Source of the DNA: Desulfobulbaceae bacterium DB1
GTDB taxonomy: Bacteria > Desulfobacterota > Desulfobulbia > Desulfobulbales > SURF-16
DNA: 64,000 nt
Assembly: GCA_001914235.1 (NCBI GenBank)
Contig: MQUF01000002.1
Span: forward strand, 1-64,000
Reading direction: 5' to 3'
Shown piece by piece: positions 44,613 to 52,258 of the stretch. Made by a program: the position numbers and the translations under genes. The first letter of the stretch is position 1. The number at the start of each line of letters is the position of its first letter. The notes beneath the pieces were generated by a model. The model did not search any database and was not told the DNA's origin. It saw nothing but the letters and a program-made list of their open reading frames with translations.

Positions 44613-45542
44613 TCAGCAGCCGAAAGCTTTCTGCAGATTGGGGATGGTCTGTTTTTTGCGGCTCATCATGCCGTCGATCCACATGGAGCTGTTGGCCAGT
44701 TTGCCGTTGAAGGCCTTTTCAATGAGCGCGGGATCATCGGAGAGAACCACCAGATCGGTTCCTTCCTTGACAACGTCGGTCAGCATCAGCAGTACGGAGT
44801 GACGACCCTCGCCTTTGACCTTCTCCATTTCCTTCATCAGATCGCCACGAATGGCGGCAACCTGATCCAGGGTGGCAAGCTCAAGCTGGCCAACGCCGAC
44901 TTTGTTGCCCTTCATGTCGAAATCTTTGTAGTCACGGAAAAGGAGATCCTTTGCCGGAATACCGTCAACAGCGGATTTAGCCTTCAGCATGTCCATGAAA
45001 AGGGCATCCTTGTCGGCAACACCGGCGACCTTGAGCAGATCGGCAACCGCGGCCTTATCGGCAGGGGTGCAGGTGGGTGACTTGAAATTCACGGTGTCGC
45101 TCAGGATGGCGGAAACCATAACGCCGGCGATGTCCTTGGGAATAGCGATCCCGCTGTTTTTGTACATTTCATTCAACACCGTGCAGGTGCAGCCGACGGG
45201 CTGGGCATTGAAGTAAATGGGGTTATTGGTGGTCAGATCACCGATTTTGTGATGATCAACAACAGCTACCACCTCGGCGGCTCCCAGATTGGCCGGGGCC
45301 TGAGCGAGATCGCTGTGGTCTACCAGGGCGATTTTTTTGCCGCTTGCGTCCATGAGCGTCTCAGGAGCTTTCAGACCGAACTTGGCGAGAACGGTTTTGC
45401 TTTCAGGGTTCAATTTTGCTGCATCGATCTGCATGCAGGCAACTGCATCCTGTCCTGTGGCTTTCAGGTAATGAGCATATGAAATTGCCGCTGCAACGGA
45501 ATCGGTATCCGGATTTGAATGGCCAACAACACAAATTGACAT
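44613..45542 (-). CDS. ppaC: Manganese-dependent inorganic pyrophosphatase (family II)
   Basis: A 309-residue DHH-superfamily pyrophosphatase. Metal ligands appear in VVGHSNPDTDSVAAAI (1-16), VDHSD and the DHH motif VVDHHKIGD (about 96-104). The C-terminal DHHA2 domain closes with SSMWIDGMMSRKKQTIPNL. No regulatory CBS insert is present. In sulfate reducers this enzyme removes the pyrophosphate made by sulfate activation, which would fit the suggested lineage. AAGGAGG lies just before the ATG. Confidence 0.96.
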   Translation of the reverse strand: MSICVVGHSNPDTDSVAAAISYAHYLKATGQDAVACMQIDAAKLNPESKTVLAKFGLKAPETLMDASGKKIALVDHSDLAQAPANLGAAEVVAVVDHHKIGDLTTNNPIYFNAQPVGCTCTVLNEMYKNSGIAIPKDIAGVMVSAILSDTVNFKSPTCTPADKAAVADLLKVAGVADKDALFMDMLKAKSAVDGIPAKDLLFRDYKDFDMKGNKVGVGQLELATLDQVAAIRGDLMKEMEKVKGEGRHSVLLMLTDVVKEGTDLVVLSDDPALIEKAFNGKLANSSMWIDGMMSRKKQTIPNLQKAFGC

Positions 45543-46175
45543 GGTAACTCCTCCTTTCCTAAGTACAATTTTAATTTATCCTATACAACTTACCTGTGCT
45601 GGGGTAAACTGAATCCAGTTTCATTAAGAAGTCGCTTGCGGGGGAAATCAGCCTTGTTTCAAAGGGACGAGAACCATCTGCCGACTTCCTTTTAAAACGT
45701 GTGAAAGATAGTTCGGATACGATTCGGAGTCAAGAACAAAAAATTGAATCACCCCTCATTTCGCGTTTTTTATTTTGCTTGCACAACAACGTTTGTCGGT
45801 TTTTTTGTGAATGCAACTTCGACGGAACCGGCACATGGGGAACAGCCGCGAATCCCGCATCCTTTTCCGGTCTCCCATCAACGTTACCTTCAGACAACCT
45901 GATCCCGGCAGATTTTACTTTGATACCGGAATTTGGGTTCGAGAAAAGTGCCTAAAATGCCTAAAGTAATTGAAGTGGCGCCACTTTCTGATCAGACAGC
46001 ACCTTTCACTTTAGGCACGTTAAGCACTTGAAGTATTTTAGCCACTAAAATCGGCAACAGGCCAAAATCCGAAGTGGTGACATAACTTATTGAAATCACG
46101 TTACGACATCACGAGTTCTGAACTTATGAGAGAAGGCAGCTCTTTTTTTCGAAGACTGGGGCTGAAAACAACGAA
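45543..46175. other. Gene-free region between ppaC and gph
   Basis: 633 bases without a supported gene. A short plus-strand frame at 45701-45955 has no ribosome-binding site and no recognisable content. The notable content is the nested inverted repeat at 45946-46029. A further small inverted repeat follows near 46035-46051 (TTTTAG facing CTAAAA). The part just upstream of ppaC must hold its promoter; AT-rich sequence around 45560-45590 is a candidate, but no clear -35/-10 pair stands out. Confidence 0.6.
45946..46029. repeat. Nested inverted repeat (TGCCTAAA arms around a perfect palindrome)
   Basis: The 22-base arm at 45946-45967 (AAGTGCCTAAAATGCCTAAAGT without its last bases written in full elsewhere) faces an arm at 46008-46029 that matches its complement at 19 of 22 positions. 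Between them lies the 14-base perfect palindrome AAGTGGCGCCACTT (45973-45986). Each arm also contains two direct TGCCTAAA-like units. The whole is about 84 bases, with no coding potential. It looks like a small mobile or protein-binding repeat unit; copies elsewhere in the genome would settle that. Confidence 0.6.
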
Positions 46176-46835
46176 ATGAGCAAAACCAAAGCGATAATTT
46201 TCGACCTTGACGGCACACTGCTTGACACGCTTTCCGATCTTGCCGATTCCATGAATCGAGTGCTCGTCCGTAATGGGTTCCCTGCCCATCCGGTTGACCA
46301 TTACCGTTATTTTGTCGGAGACGGGGTCGAGATACTGGTCAGCAGGGTATTGCCGCGGCAGTCGCGGGATAATGAGTTGATAAGGAAGCTGGTTGCGGAA
46401 ATGATGGAGGAATACGGCAGACACTGGCAGGACAAAACAAAGCCGTATGACGGCATAGAGAACATGCTGACATCCGTGGCGGAACGCGGTCTCCACCTCA
46501 ATATTCTCTCCAACAAGCCGGATGCCATGACCAGGCTTGTTGTCGCAACATTTTTTCCCGGCCACCGCTTTGAGCATGTTGCCGGGGCCAAAGAGAATTT
46601 TCCCAAAAAACCGGATCCCGCCGCCGCACTGGCCATAGCGAACAAGTTAGGTGTATCGGGACAAGAAATTCTTTATCTCGGCGATACGGCAACGGACATG
46701 AAAACGGCTGTCAACGCCGGCATGCACGCCTTAGGCGCGCTGTGGGGTTTCCGAACCGCGGAAGAGCTGATAGGCAATGGAGCAAGGGAGCTGCTTGCCG
46801 AACCAAGTGAAATCCTGCGTCACATCCGGGATTAG
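46176..46835 (+). CDS. gph: HAD-superfamily phosphoglycolate phosphatase-like protein
   Basis: A 219-residue HAD hydrolase with motif I IIFDLDGTLLDTLSD (nucleophile and acid Asp), motif II in LHILSNKP (here LNILSNKPD), motif III Lys in KKPDPAAAL and motif IV YLGDTATDMKTAVNAGM. The helical cap between residues 15 and 85 places it near Gph/PGP enzymes, which clear 2-phosphoglycolate from DNA repair or oxygenase side reactions; other phosphate esters are possible. It converges with, and overlaps by four bases, the AP2-domain gene. Confidence 0.88.
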   Translation: MSKTKAIIFDLDGTLLDTLSDLADSMNRVLVRNGFPAHPVDHYRYFVGDGVEILVSRVLPRQSRDNELIRKLVAEMMEEYGRHWQDKTKPYDGIENMLTSVAERGLHLNILSNKPDAMTRLVVATFFPGHRFEHVAGAKENFPKKPDPAAALAIANKLGVSGQEILYLGDTATDMKTAVNAGMHALGALWGFRTAEELIGNGARELLAEPSEILRHIRD

Positions 46836-47272
46836 ACAGACAACCGTTCCGCTTCTTTCTGCTTTCTGATATCACATGCCTTTTTAAAGGCCTTGTCCTT
46901 GCCGTGCCGCCTGATGGAAACAGAGGTTTTCCCCTGTTTTCCGTCGGCATTGACCCAGCTCACCTCATAGCGGTTCAGCTTGTCATTTAAACGAACTCCG
47001 ACGACGCCGGTTGTTGTATTGCTGACTGTCACTATATGCTTATTGGTGCGCAGCTTGCCGAGCCTTGTTTCTACTTCGTCACGCCAGGCAATGGCGGCAA
47101 GAAGGCTGGAATAACGTCCGCCGCATTTCCCATCGGAAAAGAACTTCGAATGGGTTTTGCCGAAGTAGCGGACCCGTACATACCAGCCGTGGGTTCTTTT
47201 CGTTTCCTGGTCAATTCGTGCGATATCCTTATGTTTTTCCTGAAGTATTTTCTTTTCTTTTTTACCTTCCAT
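46832..47272 (-). CDS. Bacterial AP2/ERF-like DNA-binding domain protein
   Basis: The protein has 146 residues from ATG at 47272, set by AAGGAGG seven bases upstream. Two AP2-like units are apparent. The first reads HGWYVRVRYFGKTHSKFFSDGKCGGRYSSLLAAIAWRDE. The second reads TGVVGVRLNDKLNRYEVSWV and continues into SVSIRRHGKDKAFKKACDIR. AP2 folds in bacteria are best known from mobile homing endonucleases and from uncharacterised stand-alone proteins. No HNH nuclease motif is present here. It is therefore a candidate small DNA-binding protein of unknown target. Confidence 0.7.
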   Translation of the reverse strand: MEGKKEKKILQEKHKDIARIDQETKRTHGWYVRVRYFGKTHSKFFSDGKCGGRYSSLLAAIAWRDEVETRLGKLRTNKHIVTVSNTTTGVVGVRLNDKLNRYEVSWVNADGKQGKTSVSIRRHGKDKAFKKACDIRKQKEAERLSV

Positions 47273-47651
47273 AACATTCCCTCCTTCCATATGATTGAAA
47301 CATACCACGCGCGACACAATCGTTTCACAAAGGGTCGAACAGCTACGTATATATACCCACAAGACCCATTTGGCAACAATTCATTTCATTAACATAATAT
47401 TGAAGCAGACACTTTCTGTACAGTATTAATTTGATAGACTTGCAAAAATTCAGGATTACGATAGGATGCAACGCACACAGACAAGAAGAAGGCTGGCCGA
47501 CTTCAAGGCATGAGACGCAAGATGGTCCGCCGTTGCGGCGAGATCATCGAAGAAATCAGCGACCTTTTATGAGTCCATCTTGTTTACAATTTTATCAAAC
47601 ACTTTACTCTTACCTAAATCACAAAAAAAAGTGAAGGAAAATTGACACAAT
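47273..47651. other. Gene-free region upstream of mazG
   Basis: 379 bases separating the divergent AP2-like gene and mazG. A stretch at about 47500-47571 can be read as a short plausible peptide end (MRRKMVRRCGEIIEEISDLL, stop at 47571). It has no ribosome-binding site and may be the remnant of a lost gene. The remainder is AT-rich, with a TACGTATATATACC palindrome-like patch near 47345-47358, and shows no clear promoter or terminator. Confidence 0.45.
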
Positions 47652-48467
47652 ATGAAAAAAAACAGCCAAGCGGCCGACAAATTTGCCGAACTGCTCGATT
47701 TAATCGACCGTCTGCGCGCACCAGGCGGTTGTCCCTGGGACCGGAAGCAGACGGTCCAGTCCTTCAAGCCCTATCTCATCGAAGAAACCCACGAACTTTC
47801 CGAGGCGCTCGACGGGGACGACCCCATGCAGGTGCGGGAAGAACTGGGCGATATGTTCTTCCAGATCGGCTTCATCAACCATTTGTTTGAAGAACAGGAG
47901 CACTTCACCATCAGCGAAGTGCTCCAATCCATCATCGACAAAATGATACGTCGACACCCCCATGTTTTTGCCGGCCGAACCTTTGATTCCTATGAAGATA
48001 TGAGAAGGAACTGGGGCAAGGTAAAGGAAAAGGAAAAACATGACAAAAAGAGCCTGGAAAACGAACTGGACCTCCCCAAATCCCTGCCGGCCCTGATTCG
48101 GGCGCAACGGGTCACCGCGCGAGTCAGTCGCAGGGGGTTCGACTGGCCGGACATGGCCGGCATTACCGCCAAATTCGACGAGGAACAACAGGGACTGCTC
48201 AACGCCATCGCCGCAGCAGACAAAAACCGCATCAAACAGGAACTGGGCGGTCTCCTTCTCCTCCTGACGCACATTGCCGGCAAATTTGACCTGGCAGCCG
48301 AGGAATGCCTTCATGGCGCGACAAATAAATTTGTGCGGCGCTTCAAATCCATGGAGGAAATTATCAACAATGATACCCGAATTTTGGAATCCCTTGATCC
48401 TGAGTCCCTGCTTTCCTATTGGCACAAAGCAAAAGAGCGCGACGACGAACCCGGCAAGGAGCAATAA
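47652..48467 (+). CDS. mazG: Nucleoside triphosphate pyrophosphohydrolase MazG
   Basis: A housekeeping NTP pyrophosphatase of 271 residues that hydrolyses NTPs and dNTPs to monophosphates. The first MazG domain has the metal-binding helix pair GGCPWDRKQTVQSFKPYLIEETHELSEAL and EELGDMFFQIGFINHLF. The linker carries HPHVFAGRTFD and NWGKVKEKEK, both typical. The second MazG domain (about 165-240) includes KQELGGLLLLLTHIA with weaker conservation. AAGGA precedes the ATG. It is unrelated to the mazF remnant at 3878. Confidence 0.94.
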   Translation: MKKNSQAADKFAELLDLIDRLRAPGGCPWDRKQTVQSFKPYLIEETHELSEALDGDDPMQVREELGDMFFQIGFINHLFEEQEHFTISEVLQSIIDKMIRRHPHVFAGRTFDSYEDMRRNWGKVKEKEKHDKKSLENELDLPKSLPALIRAQRVTARVSRRGFDWPDMAGITAKFDEEQQGLLNAIAAADKNRIKQELGGLLLLLTHIAGKFDLAAEECLHGATNKFVRRFKSMEEIINNDTRILESLDPESLLSYWHKAKERDDEPGKEQ

Positions 48468-48504
48468 CCTCCTTTCCCACCGTGACGTACCAAGCCTTTT
48501 TCAA

Positions 48505-48533
48505 TTGACATCGCTCCGCAAATCATGTTAATT
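48505..48533 (+). promoter_or_regulatory. Sigma-70-type promoter of the rpsF cluster
   Basis: A perfect TTGACA (48505-48510) and TTAATT (48528-48533) are 17 bases apart. They lie after the mazG stop and about 105 bases before the rpsF start, leaving room for a structured leader. Prediction only. Confidence 0.6.
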
Positions 48534-48549
48534 GTTTCGTCTTATTTTT

Positions 48550-48572
48550 GCCGGTTTCACAGGGAAACCGGC
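48550..48572 (+). ncRNA. Leader hairpin of rpsF mRNA (possible S6:S18 binding element)
   Basis: A nine-base-pair perfect stem (GCCGGTTTC with its complement at 48564-48572) closes a five-base loop within the rpsF leader. It has no U-tract, so it is not a terminator. Leaders of rpsF in many bacteria carry an RNA motif bound by the S6:S18 complex for autoregulation. Whether this hairpin matches that motif's CCG box could not be verified. Confidence 0.4.
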
Positions 48573-48643
48573 GGTCAACAAGTCTTTCCTTGCTCTCTGA
48601 CAGAGGCAACGGAAGAGGGCCAAAAGTCCACAAGGAGGACCGA

Positions 48644-49018
48644 ATGCGTAGATATGAGACCATATCTATCATCCACCCCGGCGTCGGGGAGGATGTACTT
48701 AACTCGATCAGCCAGAAAACGGCTGAAATCATCGAAAAAGAAGCGGGCACTATTATCACCGTTGATAATTGGGGCCTGAAGAAACTCGCTTATCCGATCA
48801 ACAAGGAACAGCAGGGCTACTATATTTACACCGAGTATGCCGCGGTCCCCTCAGCGGTGGCGGAAATGGAACGTATCTTCAAGATCGACGACAACGTTTT
48901 GAAATTCATGACGATCAAGCTCCAGGAAGTGTATGATCCCAACAAGGCCGTAAAATCATCCTTGACCGCCCGTGCCCATGACGATGCGGATGAAGCTGAA
49001 TCAGACGAAGACGAATAA
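48644..49018 (+). CDS. rpsF: 30S ribosomal protein S6
   Basis: The 124-residue protein begins [17 protein letters not shown] and has the family core [25 protein letters not shown]. It ends with an acidic tail rich in Asp and Glu. ATG at 48644 follows AAGGAGG at five bases; the frame upstream of it is not ribosomal sequence. It is the first gene of rpsF-rpsR-DUF2232-rplI. Confidence 0.97.
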   Translation: MRRYETISIIHPGVGEDVLNSISQKTAEIIEKEAGTIITVDNWGLKKLAYPINKEQQGYYIYTEYAAVPSAVAEMERIFKIDDNVLKFMTIKLQEVYDPNKAVKSSLTARAHDDADEAESDEDE

Positions 49019-49038
49019 ACAACACAAAAGAGGCAATC

Positions 49039-49272
49039 ATGAGAAAGAAAAAAATATTCCATCGGCGTAAAGTCTGCCGCTTTTGTGCGGATAAAGAACT
49101 TGTCATAGATTATAAGGATGTCAAAACCCTGCGCAACTTCCTTACGGAAAGGGGCAAAATAATTCCCCGCCGCATATACGGGAACTGCGCCAAACATCAG
49201 CGCGAACTGACGGAAGCGATAAAGCGGGCGCGTCAGATTGCCCTGTTGCCGTATACCGGCTCCCATATCTAA
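49039..49272 (+). CDS. rpsR: 30S ribosomal protein S18
   Basis: The 77-residue basic protein shows [49 protein letters not shown], the standard S18 core, with a Cys-x2-Cys pair and an additional Cys/His that may bind zinc. It lies 20 bases after rpsF, the usual partner whose protein it binds on the platform of the 30S subunit. Confidence 0.98.
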   Translation: MRKKKIFHRRKVCRFCADKELVIDYKDVKTLRNFLTERGKIIPRRIYGNCAKHQRELTEAIKRARQIALLPYTGSHI

Positions 49273-49279
49273 ATATGGT

Positions 49280-50224
49280 ATGGCAGGAACAGACTTCCCC
49301 AAAGAGCTGTTAAGGGTATTCCTTGTAACGGCGCTGTTGTTTCTTCCTGCCATGTCAGAGGAGTTGGGCTGGATGAGGACCTTTATTCCCCTTCCAGTCT
49401 TTTACATCCTTGTCATTTGCGGAGAAAAAGACGGTATAGCGTTGCTGTCAAAGGCATTAGTCGCTGCGGGCATCGGTTGCATTGTCATCAGCGCCTTGCC
49501 CGGTTTTATCATATCATTGTCTTTTCTCCCCCTGGCCTTTGTGCTGGCCAGGTCGGTGCGGCAGGAACATTCGGTTCTTCGTGCCGGCATGACGGGAAGC
49601 ATAGCCCTTGCGTTTGTCTGGTTTATCGGGGCGTTTCTGTACGGGATGATTGAACACGTGCATCCTTACAGGCAGATTCTTGATACAATTGATATTTCCT
49701 TAACCGAAACATTCAAATCGTATCAGCAGAGTTCGGAGATTTCGGCCGACACCCTGACGCAGATTGAATCCGCCTTCAGCAGAATCCGAACCGTTATTCC
49801 GGTAATTTTTCCGGCAATCATTATTATCACCATACTTTGTACGGTATGGATCAATATGATGCTGGGCGACATGCTGATAAAAAAGAAAAATATGCACCTG
49901 AGTCATTGGCCGCCGTATGGTCAATGGAAACTCCCGGATCAGCTGGTCTGGGTCGTTATTCTCTCCGGCATCGGCCTTATGCTGCCGATGCCGGCGTTAA
50001 ATAAAATCTGTTTGAACGGAGTGCTGATTTCCGGTATTCTTTATTTTTTCCAGGGGCTGGCCGTCCTGTCAAACCTGTTTAACAGGTGGGCGGTTCCCTG
50101 GGCATTCAGATTTTTTGTTTACGCGCTTATACTGATTCAGGCTTACGGTATCATATTTCTCGCTATCGCCGGTCTGATCGATGTGTGGTTTGATTTACGT
50201 AAATCAAGGAATGAAACAACCTGA
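49280..50224 (+). CDS. DUF2232 membrane protein (YybS-like)
   Basis: About 314 residues with roughly eight membrane segments and no charged soluble domain. Length, topology and its place between rpsR and rplI match DUF2232/YybS-type proteins, which accompany these ribosomal genes in Firmicutes and Desulfobacterota. Function is unknown. ATG at 49280 is used: it lies eight bases after the rpsR stop, so translation is probably coupled. The frame extends upstream into rpsR, but that part is not hydrophobic. Confidence 0.75.
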   Translation: MAGTDFPKELLRVFLVTALLFLPAMSEELGWMRTFIPLPVFYILVICGEKDGIALLSKALVAAGIGCIVISALPGFIISLSFLPLAFVLARSVRQEHSVLRAGMTGSIALAFVWFIGAFLYGMIEHVHPYRQILDTIDISLTETFKSYQQSSEISADTLTQIESAFSRIRTVIPVIFPAIIIITILCTVWINMMLGDMLIKKKNMHLSHWPPYGQWKLPDQLVWVVILSGIGLMLPMPALNKICLNGVLISGILYFFQGLAVLSNLFNRWAVPWAFRFFVYALILIQAYGIIFLAIAGLIDVWFDLRKSRNETT

Positions 50225-50269
50225 TTTTTCCAGGCACGTAACGTTCCATCTTAAATAAAAGGTAGAAAA

Positions 50270-50725
50270 ATGGAATTAATACTCAAAAAAACGATTGATA
50301 CCTTGGGCCAGGAAGGTGATATTGTAAAGGTTAAGCCCGGTTATGGGCGCAATTATCTCGTTCCCCACGGCATGGCCGTACTGGCCAACAAAGCAAACCT
50401 TGCCATTCTTGAGCAGGAAATGAGCGTCATCAAGGCCCGCAAGGAAAAAGAACGCCAGGCAGCGGAAGAGCTTTCCAAGAAAATCGGCGGTGCCACCGTT
50501 GTCATCGAGCAGCGTGTCGGCGAGGAAAACAAGCTTTACGGATCCGTTACCTCTGCGGATATTGCCCAGAAGCTTGCCGAGGTCGGCATTGTCATCGATA
50601 AACGTAAAATCGTTCTCGATGAACCGATCAAAACCCTTGGCGTGACCATGGTCCCCTGCAAGACCGGCTACCAGATGACCACTGAAATCAAGGTTGAGAT
50701 TGTTCCCCTGTCCATCGCGGAATAA
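50270..50725 (+). CDS. rplI: 50S ribosomal protein L9
   Basis: The 151-residue two-domain protein starts MELILKKTIDTLGQEGDIVKVKPGYGRNYLVPHGMA, the classic L9 N-terminal domain. After the long central helix, the C-terminal domain reads GEENKLYGSVTSADIAQKL and VDKRKIVLDEPIKTLG (here VIDKRKIVLDEPIKTLG). A strong terminator follows 12 bases after the stop. Confidence 0.98.
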   Translation: MELILKKTIDTLGQEGDIVKVKPGYGRNYLVPHGMAVLANKANLAILEQEMSVIKARKEKERQAAEELSKKIGGATVVIEQRVGEENKLYGSVTSADIAQKLAEVGIVIDKRKIVLDEPIKTLGVTMVPCKTGYQMTTEIKVEIVPLSIAE

Positions 50726-50737
50726 TTTTTTACTGAC

Positions 50738-50772
50738 CGAAAAAGCCCGGAAGCATGATTCGGGCTTTTTCG
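50738..50772 (+). terminator. Rho-independent terminator after rplI
   Basis: CGAAAAAGCCCG and CGGGCTTTTTCG pair perfectly around an 11-base loop; the second arm carries five T. It ends the rpsF-rplI transcript and separates it from dnaB, which starts 95 bases later. Confidence 0.88.
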
Positions 50773-50866
50773 GAGCCTTGTCGCGCCGCTGAAAAGTTAC
50801 TCACCTCTGCATTTCGCAATTCTTTCATCCGGAGTTTTTTGTCAACAGCGTTGAATACTATTTAAG

Positions 50867-52228
50867 ATGATACCACAGCAATCTCTTTCAGCAAGCCACC
50901 GGATTCCGCCTCACAACAGAGAGGCGGAGCAATGTGTCTTGGGAGCTGTCTTGCAGCAGCAAGGGATTCTGGCAAAAATCATTGACTTTCTCCGTCCGGA
51001 CGATTTCTATTTTCAAGGCAACAAGCTTATTTTCAAGGCAATGCTGGCTCTTTTTGAAAAAAACGAGCCGCAGGACCTCATTACCGTCACAAATTACCTG
51101 AAAACATCCAACAGTCTCGCCGAAAGCGGCGGTCCCGCCTATCTGGCTTCCCTGACCGACCTTGTCCCCCTGGCATCCAATGTCGTTTATTATTCCAAGA
51201 TAGTCCGTGAGAAATCGATTTTACGACAGCTCATCGCAACGACAACGGACATTGCCGGTCGCTGTTACGAAGAACAGGATGACATTGAAAAGCTGCTGGA
51301 CGAAGTGGAGCAGACGGTTTTTGAAATCGCCCGGGACAAGGGCAGCTCAACCTTTGAGCCCTTAAACAAAATTATTACCCAGGCATTTGAAAGGGTGACG
51401 ACCCTTGCCGAACGGAAAGAAATGATAACCGGCGTCCCCACCGGTTATGACCAGTTCGACAAAATGACCGCCGGACTGCAGCCTTCCGACCTGATCATCC
51501 TTGCCGGCAGGCCAAGCATGGGGAAAACAGCCCTGGCCATGAATATCGTCCAGAATACCGCTTTGCATCACGGCACCGGGGTTGGCGTCTTCAGCCTGGA
51601 AATGTCCAAGGCGCAGCTCGGCCTCCGACTCCTCTGTTCACTGAGCAAGGTCGACTCCAACGACCTGCGTACCGGTTTCATCAGGGATAATGACTGGCCG
51701 AAACTGACCCGCGCCGCCGGTGAACTTTCCGGCGCAAATATTTTCATCGACGATACCCCTGCCCTTTCCGTTCTGGAAATGAGGGCAAAGGCACGAAGAC
51801 TGAAAGCCGAATATGACATCGGCCTGGTTGTCGTTGACTATCTGCAGCTCATGCGCGGCCGGGCGGACAGCCGTGAACAGGAAATCAGCGAAATTTCCCG
51901 TTCGCTGAAGGCCATGGCCAAAGAGTTAAGCATCCCGGTCATTGCCCTTTCCCAGCTTAATCGAAGTCTGGAAAGCAGACCGAACAAACGCCCCCAGCTT
52001 TCCGACCTGCGTGAATCAGGCGCCATTGAACAGGATGCCGACGTCATTTGCTTTATTTACCGTGATGAGGTTTACAACAAAGCGGAAGACAACCCGAAGC
52101 GAGGTATTGCCGAACTGATTATCGGCAAACAGCGAAACGGTCCGACCGGCACCGTGGAACTGGCGTTCCTCGGCAAATACACCAGCTTTGAGAACCTGGC
52201 ACCTCACATGCCGGGACCGACTGCGTAA
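50867..52228 (+). CDS. dnaB: Replicative DNA helicase DnaB
   Basis: The hexameric replication-fork helicase, 453 residues. The N-terminal domain begins with PPHNREAEQCVLGAVL. The RecA-like motor has Walker A AGRPSMGKTALAMN, the GVFSLEMSKAQL block, Walker B VVDYLQLMRG, and the later QLNRSLESRPNKRPQLSDLRESGAIEQDADVI. No intein interrupts the usual insertion sites. Placement after rplI is typical. Confidence 0.98.
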   Translation: MIPQQSLSASHRIPPHNREAEQCVLGAVLQQQGILAKIIDFLRPDDFYFQGNKLIFKAMLALFEKNEPQDLITVTNYLKTSNSLAESGGPAYLASLTDLVPLASNVVYYSKIVREKSILRQLIATTTDIAGRCYEEQDDIEKLLDEVEQTVFEIARDKGSSTFEPLNKIITQAFERVTTLAERKEMITGVPTGYDQFDKMTAGLQPSDLIILAGRPSMGKTALAMNIVQNTALHHGTGVGVFSLEMSKAQLGLRLLCSLSKVDSNDLRTGFIRDNDWPKLTRAAGELSGANIFIDDTPALSVLEMRAKARRLKAEYDIGLVVVDYLQLMRGRADSREQEISEISRSLKAMAKELSIPVIALSQLNRSLESRPNKRPQLSDLRESGAIEQDADVICFIYRDEVYNKAEDNPKRGIAELIIGKQRNGPTGTVELAFLGKYTSFENLAPHMPGPTA

Positions 52229-52258
52229 ATTATCCACCAAAGAGCAAGTATAAAAATT

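Noticed and set aside
45701-45955. Possible 84-residue protein upstream of gph
   Set aside because: No ribosome-binding site and no recognisable domain, and the frame runs into the nested inverted repeat.
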